From the NCBI RefSeq assembly GCF_028209625.1, contig NZ_JAQLDU010000002.1, forward strand, positions 1 through 64,000: 64,000 nucleotides of DNA, given 5' to 3'. The position numbers and the translations under genes were made by a program. Source of the DNA: Collinsella aerofaciens. GTDB lineage: Bacteria; Actinomycetota; Coriobacteriia; Coriobacteriales; Coriobacteriaceae. The notes beneath the pieces were generated by a model. It did no database searches and was not told the DNA's origin. It worked only from the letters and a program-made list of their open reading frames with translations. Of the stretch, positions 58,963 to 64,000 are shown piece by piece (position 1 is the first letter of the stretch; every line of letters begins with the position of its first letter).

Positions 58963-59835
58963 CTAGGAGAACATGCCGGTGAGGTAATCATTCAGCCGCT
59001 TATCCTTGGGCCGTTGGAAAATCTCGTCGGTCTCGTCGTACTCGACCATATCGCCCATGTAGAAAAACGCCGTGCGGTTGGACACGCGCGACGCCTGCTC
59101 CATGTTGTGCGTCACGATGACGATGGCGCGGTCGGCCACGATCGACGACATGAGGTCCTCGATCGCCAGCGTCGAGATGGGGTCGAGCGCCGAGCAGGGC
59201 TCGTCAAACAGGATTACGTCGGGGTTGAGTGCCAGCGTGCGCGCGATGCACAAACGCTGCTGCTGACCGCCCGAAAGCGCGTAGGCGCTCTTGTCGAGCT
59301 TGTCCTTGACCTCGTCCCACAGGGCCGCACCGCGCAGGCTTTCCTCGACCATGCGATCGAGCTCGTCGCGGTCGGTGATGCCGTGGCGCTTGGGCGCAAA
59401 CGTGATGTTGTCTCGAATGGACTTGCGGAAGGGGTTGGGCTGCTGAAACACCATGCCAATGGACCGGCGCAGCTCGTAGGTATTCTCGGTCTTGGTGTTC
59501 ACGTTGCGTCCGCGGTAGCTGATCTCGCCCTCCACGCGGCAGCCGCGAATCTCGCGATTCATCAGGTTGAGGCTGCGCAAGAAGGTCGACTTGCCGCAGC
59601 CCGAAGGCCCGATGAGCGCCGTGATCTCACCCTTGTGGAAGTCGAGCGACGTATTGTGCAGCGCATGGTGGTCGCCATAGTACACGTTGACGTCCTTGGT
59701 GGAGAGCACGACCTCGTCGCTCACGGCCTTGCCGCTCACGCGAACACGTTTCTCGCTCTCCCCCACGCTCGACAAAAAGTCCTGGGTGTCGGACGATGCC
59801 GCCTCGGTTGCGGGCGTCGCATTCGTCTCGCTCAT
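58963..59835 (-). CDS. pstB: Phosphate ABC transporter ATPase
   Basis: 290 residues. Powers high-affinity phosphate uptake. VNVYYGDHHAL, Walker A GPSGCGKSTFLRSLN, signature LSGGQQQRLCIARTLA, Walker B VILFDEPCSALDP, all standard for PstB. A roughly 40-residue N-terminal extension precedes the ATPase core. Its ATG overlaps the pstA stop (ATGA). Confidence 0.97.
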   Translation of the reverse strand: MSETNATPATEAASSDTQDFLSSVGESEKRVRVSGKAVSDEVVLSTKDVNVYYGDHHALHNTSLDFHKGEITALIGPSGCGKSTFLRSLNLMNREIRGCRVEGEISYRGRNVNTKTENTYELRRSIGMVFQQPNPFRKSIRDNITFAPKRHGITDRDELDRMVEESLRGAALWDEVKDKLDKSAYALSGGQQQRLCIARTLALNPDVILFDEPCSALDPISTLAIEDLMSSIVADRAIVIVTHNMEQASRVSNRTAFFYMGDMVEYDETDEIFQRPKDKRLNDYLTGMFS

Positions 59836-60758
59836 TCGGCCGTCATCCTCCTTGCCAGTTGCTTGCCCACGATACGGGCGACTACGTTAAACAGCAGCAC
59901 GCAAATCATCAGCAGTGCCGCAGTGCCCCAGACGATCTGCTGGGCCTCGGGGCTGCCCTCGCCATAGATCTTGTAGATGTGCACGGCCAGCGACTCGCCG
60001 GGACGGAACACGTTCCAGGCGCAGGTGGGGCTCGACAGGTTAAAGCTCAAGAAGTTCAGGCGAACCGGCGAGCTCATGCCCGAGGTAAAGAGCAGCGCCG
60101 CGGCCTCGCCAAACACGCGGCCGGCCGAAAGCACGATGCCGGTCACGATGGCGGGCATGGCCTCGGGAATCAGGATGTGCAGTGTGGCCTCCCAGCGAGT
60201 GAGGCCCATGGCCAGGCATGCATCGCGCTGGGCCTGCGGCACGTCCTCGAGCGCCTGCTGAATCACGCGCACCAGGATGGGGATGTTGAACATGGTGAGC
60301 GCGACGGCGCCGGAGATGATGGAGTACTTCCAGCCCAGCTGCACCGAGAACACCAGAAAGCCGAACATGCCTACGACAATGGAGGGCAGCGAGGACAGCG
60401 TCTCGATGGCGGTCGAGGCGATGTCGCGAATAGGCCCATCGGGCGCGTACTCAACCAAAAAGACCGCGCCGCCCAGGCTGATGGGCACCGAGATGATCAG
60501 GGTGATCAGCAGCAGATAGAACGAGTCGAACAGCTGGTAGAGCACGCCGCCCTGCGCTCCGTTGGCGCGTGCGGGCTGCGTGAGAAAGCCCGGCTGGAAC
60601 AGCGTCGAGATACCCTCGAACAGGATGTAGGCCACCATGGAGACGACGATAAGCATGACGATGGCGACAATCGCCGTCAGCACGCCCGTGGCGATGCGGT
60701 CCTGCTTTTGGACAAGCCCGAGTCTCGCCTCGTCGATGTGGATGCGCGTGCTAGCCAC
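59832..60758 (-). CDS. pstA: Phosphate ABC transporter permease PstA
   Basis: 308 residues, six membrane helices, with the permease loop ALEDVPQAQRDACLAMGLTRWEATLHILIPEAMPAI in which EA...G is the ATPase contact. The start is taken at GTG 60758, which overlaps the pstC end by eight bases and has AAGGGGGCGAAGG upstream; a further upstream start (60782) is less likely. Confidence 0.94.
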   Translation of the reverse strand: MASTRIHIDEARLGLVQKQDRIATGVLTAIVAIVMLIVVSMVAYILFEGISTLFQPGFLTQPARANGAQGGVLYQLFDSFYLLLITLIISVPISLGGAVFLVEYAPDGPIRDIASTAIETLSSLPSIVVGMFGFLVFSVQLGWKYSIISGAVALTMFNIPILVRVIQQALEDVPQAQRDACLAMGLTRWEATLHILIPEAMPAIVTGIVLSAGRVFGEAAALLFTSGMSSPVRLNFLSFNLSSPTCAWNVFRPGESLAVHIYKIYGEGSPEAQQIVWGTAALLMICVLLFNVVARIVGKQLARRMTAE

Positions 60759-61659
60759 GAGCCTTCGCCCCCTTGCGGCCAATGAGATGGATGATCAGGA
60801 TAAAGATGAGGCTCATGCCCATCAGCAGCAGACCGAGCGCCCACAGGACGTCGTCCTGCGCCGAGCCCTCGGCATAGACCGCCATGGACGTGGTGAGCGT
60901 GGTGGTGATGGTAGACGCCGGCGACAGCAGCGACGTCGGCATGGCCTCGATGCCGCCAATGACCATGCGCACGGCGAGCGTCTCGCCAAAGGCGCGGGTC
61001 ATGCCAAGGATGACTGCGGTCATGAGCGAGGGCATGGCGGACTTGAGCACCACGTGCCAGATGGTCTGCCAGCGGGTGTAGCCCAGCGCGAGCGAACCCT
61101 GGCGGTAGCTATCGGGCACGGCGCGCAGGCCATCGACCGAAAGCGTGGTCATCGTCGGCAGAATCATGACTGCCAGCACGATAGCGCCGGGCAAGATACC
61201 CAGACCCGTGCTCACATGGAAAACGCTCTTCATAAGGCCGACGACCACGTGAAAACCGATCAGGCCAAAGACGACCGAGGGAATGCCGGTCAAAAGCTCA
61301 ATAAGCGGCTGAAAGACCTTGGAGCCAAACTTAGGCTGGATCTCGACCGCAAAGATGGCAGAGCCGATGGCGATGGGCAGCGCGATGAGCGTGGAGAGCA
61401 CCATGACCGCAAACGAGGTGACGATCAGGGGCAGGGCGCCGGTGTAGGGCAGGCCGTTTTCGGCTGTGTTGGCCAGGTCCCACTTGGTGCCGGTGAAGAA
61501 CTCGACGACCGAAACGCCGTCCTTGAGAAAAGCCGAGAGGCCCTTTTGGGCGACCATAAAGATGAGCGCGGCAACGACAAGCGTCACGAGCGCTACGCAC
61601 GCGCCCGTGACGCCCAGGCCCACGTTCTCAAGGTCGCGCTTTGGCAGCTGTTTTGCCAT
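60751..61659 (-). CDS. pstC: Phosphate ABC transporter permease PstC
   Basis: 302 residues, six helices. The contact loop reads AVPDSYRQGSLALGYTRWQTIWHVVL. ELLTGIPSVVFGLIG is the usual PstC segment. It is the third gene of pstSCAB counting back, 24 bases after pstS. Confidence 0.95.
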   Translation of the reverse strand: MAKQLPKRDLENVGLGVTGACVALVTLVVAALIFMVAQKGLSAFLKDGVSVVEFFTGTKWDLANTAENGLPYTGALPLIVTSFAVMVLSTLIALPIAIGSAIFAVEIQPKFGSKVFQPLIELLTGIPSVVFGLIGFHVVVGLMKSVFHVSTGLGILPGAIVLAVMILPTMTTLSVDGLRAVPDSYRQGSLALGYTRWQTIWHVVLKSAMPSLMTAVILGMTRAFGETLAVRMVIGGIEAMPTSLLSPASTITTTLTTSMAVYAEGSAQDDVLWALGLLLMGMSLIFILIIHLIGRKGAKARG

Positions 61660-61683
61660 TGCAAACCTTTCCGGGGCGATTAC

Positions 61684-62622
61684 TTATTTAGCGGAGACCT
61701 TGCCGCTGGCGTCCTTGACGACCTTCATAGCAGAGACGGGGATAAAGCCCTGCTCCTCGACGAGCTTGCCCTGGACGTCGTCGGAAAGCATGAACTCCAG
61801 GAAGGCCTTGGTGGCCTCGTCGGCGTCCTTGGAGCAGTACATGTGCTCGGTCGCCCAGATCTTGAAGGAGTCGTCGGTGACGTTTGCGCTCTTGGGCTCC
61901 ACGCCCTCGACCTTGATGGCGTTGAACTTGGAGTCGTCGAAGTGCGAGAAGTCGAGGTAGGAGATGGCATTGTCGGTGCTGCCCATCTGAGTCTGGACAT
62001 CGCCGGACTTGTCGAGCTCGGCGTCGCCCTTAAAGTCGACGGCCTCGTCGCCAAAGACGGCGGCCTCGAAGGTGGCGCGGGTGCCGGAGCCGGCCTTGCG
62101 GTTGAGAACGACGATCTTGGCGTCGTCGCCGCCGACCTCCTTCCAGTTGGTGATCTGGCCGGAGAAGATACCCTTGAGCTGCTCGAGGGACAGGTCGTCG
62201 ACCTTGACGTTCTTGGAGACGACGGGGCCCATGCCCACGACGGCGACCTCGTGGTCGACGAGGTTCTTGACCTGGTCGGCCTCGAGCTTGGTCTCGGCGA
62301 AGACGTCGGAGTTACCGATAGTGACGGTGCCGGCGGCGACAGCGGTCAGGCCCTTGCCCGAACCGTTACCCGAGCCAGAGACGGAGACGTCCGGGTTGGC
62401 ATCCATGAACTTCTCGGCAGCAGTCTCGACGAGAGCCTGGAACGAGGAAGCGCCGTCGTAGGTCACCTCGCCCGAGACGGACTCGGCAGCAGCGGCGCTG
62501 CCCTCAGCAGCGGTGTTGGCGGCGTTGGAGCCGCCGCAACCAACGAGACCGAGACCGACGATGCTGGCAAGACCACCAGCGAGGCCGAGGAACTGACGAC
62601 GAGAATAAGCCTGATCGAGCAT
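61684..62622 (-). CDS. pstS: Phosphate-binding lipoprotein PstS
   Basis: 312 residues, extracellular phosphate receptor of the transporter. The N terminus carries both a twin-arginine motif (SRRQFLGLAGG) and a lipobox (LVGC, Cys near residue 28). This suggests Tat export followed by lipid attachment. Mature domain segments TYDGASSFQALV, SGSGNGSGKGLTAV and VLNRKAGSGTRATFE contain the phosphate-contact loops. AGGAAGATC precedes the ATG. It is the first gene of the operon. Confidence 0.94.
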   Translation of the reverse strand: MLDQAYSRRQFLGLAGGLASIVGLGLVGCGGSNAANTAAEGSAAAAESVSGEVTYDGASSFQALVETAAEKFMDANPDVSVSGSGNGSGKGLTAVAAGTVTIGNSDVFAETKLEADQVKNLVDHEVAVVGMGPVVSKNVKVDDLSLEQLKGIFSGQITNWKEVGGDDAKIVVLNRKAGSGTRATFEAAVFGDEAVDFKGDAELDKSGDVQTQMGSTDNAISYLDFSHFDDSKFNAIKVEGVEPKSANVTDDSFKIWATEHMYCSKDADEATKAFLEFMLSDDVQGKLVEEQGFIPVSAMKVVKDASGKVSAK

Positions 62623-62825
62623 GATCTTCCTTTCATACATGCGACTCGCGGGCACCCTGCCCGCTTTGCTGTTTGGAAAGATACGGCCCCGACCGGGCAG
62701 CGCCCGCGCCAACTGCGGTTTTTTACGGGCATCTGATAGACCCTTACCGCAAGCGCGGCTCGGCTTTACAAACGAATAACAAACCCGCCACCAAGCATGA
62801 CCCGCCTTTTACACCAATAAAAACA

Positions 62826-62894
62826 AAGTTGCGGTGAAATAGTTCCTGCTTGGCCATCAAATGGCCCATTCTAGGAACTATTCCACCGCAACTT
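62826..62894. repeat. Inverted repeat AAGTTGCGGTG(A)AATAGTTCCT
   Basis: Arms AAGTTGCGGTGAAATAGTTCCT and AGGAACTATTCCACCGCAACTT (one mismatch) flank TTGGCCATCAAATGGCCCA, itself a small hairpin. It lies 48 bases past the stop of the dipeptidase gene. The stretch 62623-62825 should hold the pstS promoter; I see no confident Pho box. Confidence 0.88.
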
Positions 62895-62941
62895 AAAAAG
62901 CCCGGACGAAAGGGGTGCTAAGTTGTTAAAACGCCGCAGCC

Positions 62942-64000
62942 TTAAAGCTCAAGCTCGTTCAAACGTAAGATTGCCACGATGTAGATCTTGAGCGCCTGCT
63001 TGAGCTGTTCCTCGTTGGCGCACTCATTGGGGCCGTGCATCTGGCCGCCCCATGCGGGCAGCTCCAGGCCGGTCTCCTCGGGGCCAAACGAGACGGCGCG
63101 GGCAAAGTTGCGTGCGTACGTGCCGCCGCCCATGGCAAAGGGCTCAGCATGCTTGCCCGTAAACTCGTTATAGGTATCAATAAGCGCCTTCACGGCCGGA
63201 TCGTCGGCAGAGACCGAGAACGGCACCTTCGCACGACCCACACGGCACGTCACGCCAAAACGGCCCACGAGCGGATCGAGCTGCTCGCGGATGGTATCGG
63301 CACTCGTGCTGTCGGGGAAGCGCACGTCGATGACCTGCTCGATGTGGCCATCCACCACACGGATGACGCCGGGATTGCTGGTGAGCGGGCCAAACGCGGG
63401 GCTCGTCGCATCGATGCCCAAGCCGCGGCCATAGGCGTCCGCATGCACAAAAGCCAAAAACTTGACAAACTCGTGCTCCGCAGGCGTCAACAGGCGCTCG
63501 TCACGGGCGCCAAACGCATCCTCGGCCTCGCGCAGATACGCCACGATGAGGCCGACGGCATTGATCGTTCCCTCGGGCATCGAGGCATGACCGCCAATGC
63601 CGTGGGCGAAAATCTGGGCATGTCCGTTGTCGAGCGCTGTGATCTCCAGGCGGTCGGCGTTCTCGACCGGTGCCGGCAGCTCATCGGCGTCAATCGCAAG
63701 CTCGCAGATAGACTGCGACGGAATGGCGTTGCTCGCCTCGGCACCGCTCCAGGACACAATACGGCCGCCGTCGATCTTGGAGCTCACAAATGTCGCCCCA
63801 AACTGGCCCTTCTCGGCATTGCAGACCGGGAACTCGGCATCGGGCGTAAACAGAAAGTCGGGGTCTGCGTGGTTCTCCAGATAATGGTGAACGTCGGACA
63901 TGCCCACTTCCTCATCGCAGCCCAGCAGCGCGCGGAAGGTATAGCGCGGCACAATGCCGTGTTTGAGCAGATAAGCGCCAGCGTAGAGCGACAGCACCGC
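62942..64000 (-). CDS. M20-family dipeptidase (PepV/Sapep-like), N-terminal end outside window
   Basis: At least 352 residues, open at the window edge. LLGCDEEVGMSDVHHYL (Glu pair), FTPDAEFPVCNAEKG, GIGGHASMPEGTINA and GGGTYARNFARAVSFGPEE match Mn/Zn-dependent dipeptidases of the PepV group. It should cleave Xaa-His or other dipeptides in the cytosol. The missing part would carry the first metal ligands. Confidence 0.9.
   Translation of the reverse strand, partial: AVLSLYAGAYLLKHGIVPRYTFRALLGCDEEVGMSDVHHYLENHADPDFLFTPDAEFPVCNAEKGQFGATFVSSKIDGGRIVSWSGAEASNAIPSQSICELAIDADELPAPVENADRLEITALDNGHAQIFAHGIGGHASMPEGTINAVGLIVAYLREAEDAFGARDERLLTPAEHEFVKFLAFVHADAYGRGLGIDATSPAFGPLTSNPGVIRVVDGHIEQVIDVRFPDSTSADTIREQLDPLVGRFGVTCRVGRAKVPFSVSADDPAVKALIDTYNEFTGKHAEPFAMGGGTYARNFARAVSFGPEETGLELPAWGGQMHGPNECANEEQLKQALKIYIVAILRLNELEL

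Overview
The window reads as chromosomal DNA from a high-GC gut Coriobacteriia bacterium, most likely Collinsella or a close relative. The reasons are the compact GC-rich codon use, the enzyme set (ATP-type PEP carboxykinase, PflX-like radical SAM protein, P1B zinc-type ATPase), and dense intergenic inverted repeats. This placement rests on reading alone, with no database search.

Layout. 0-20.5 kb is mainly housekeeping. It opens with the end of an IS3-family element and then has proA, a proline iminopeptidase-like hydrolase, proB, a nicotinate phosphoribosyltransferase, tRNA-Ala(CGC), a radical SAM enzyme, a structured RNA candidate, a WecA/TagO-type transferase, trpS, an MGMT-family protein, DegV, MarR, a B3/4 protein, pckA, a polysaccharide flippase, a metallophosphatase and a CPA1 antiporter.

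20.5-38.8 kb is a defence island on the minus strand. A BREX type 1 operon reads brxA-brxB-brxC-pglX-(membrane protein)-pglX C-terminal part-pglZ-brxL-(450 aa)-(65 aa). It is followed by a DUF3800 gene flanked by three copies of a small-RNA gene. Three features stand out. pglX is split by an AT-rich cassette that also covers its specificity region. brxA begins on a run of ten G. The three small RNAs share one architecture: TATAAA promoter, small hairpin, CAAG linker and intrinsic terminator.

38.8-52 kb holds serC-serA, two related predicted PD-(D/E)XK-like proteins of unknown role, an M20 peptidase, a DUF1015-like protein, twin histidine phosphatases, a nitroreductase, an HdeD-like gene with an in-frame TGA, a DUF188 protein, a His-rich metal permease and a DEDDh exonuclease. 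52-56 kb is a metal-resistance unit (ArsR/SmtB regulator, HMA chaperone, P1B ATPase) with recognisable operators, followed by a DtxR-type regulator. 56-64 kb has a HAD phosphatase, an ABC-F protein, the pstSCAB phosphate operon and a partial M20 dipeptidase.

Many intergenic gaps carry inverted repeats from several sequence families. Most of these contain the pentamer GGGAC, and one family repeatedly sits 10-31 bases past a stop codon, where it probably acts as a terminator.
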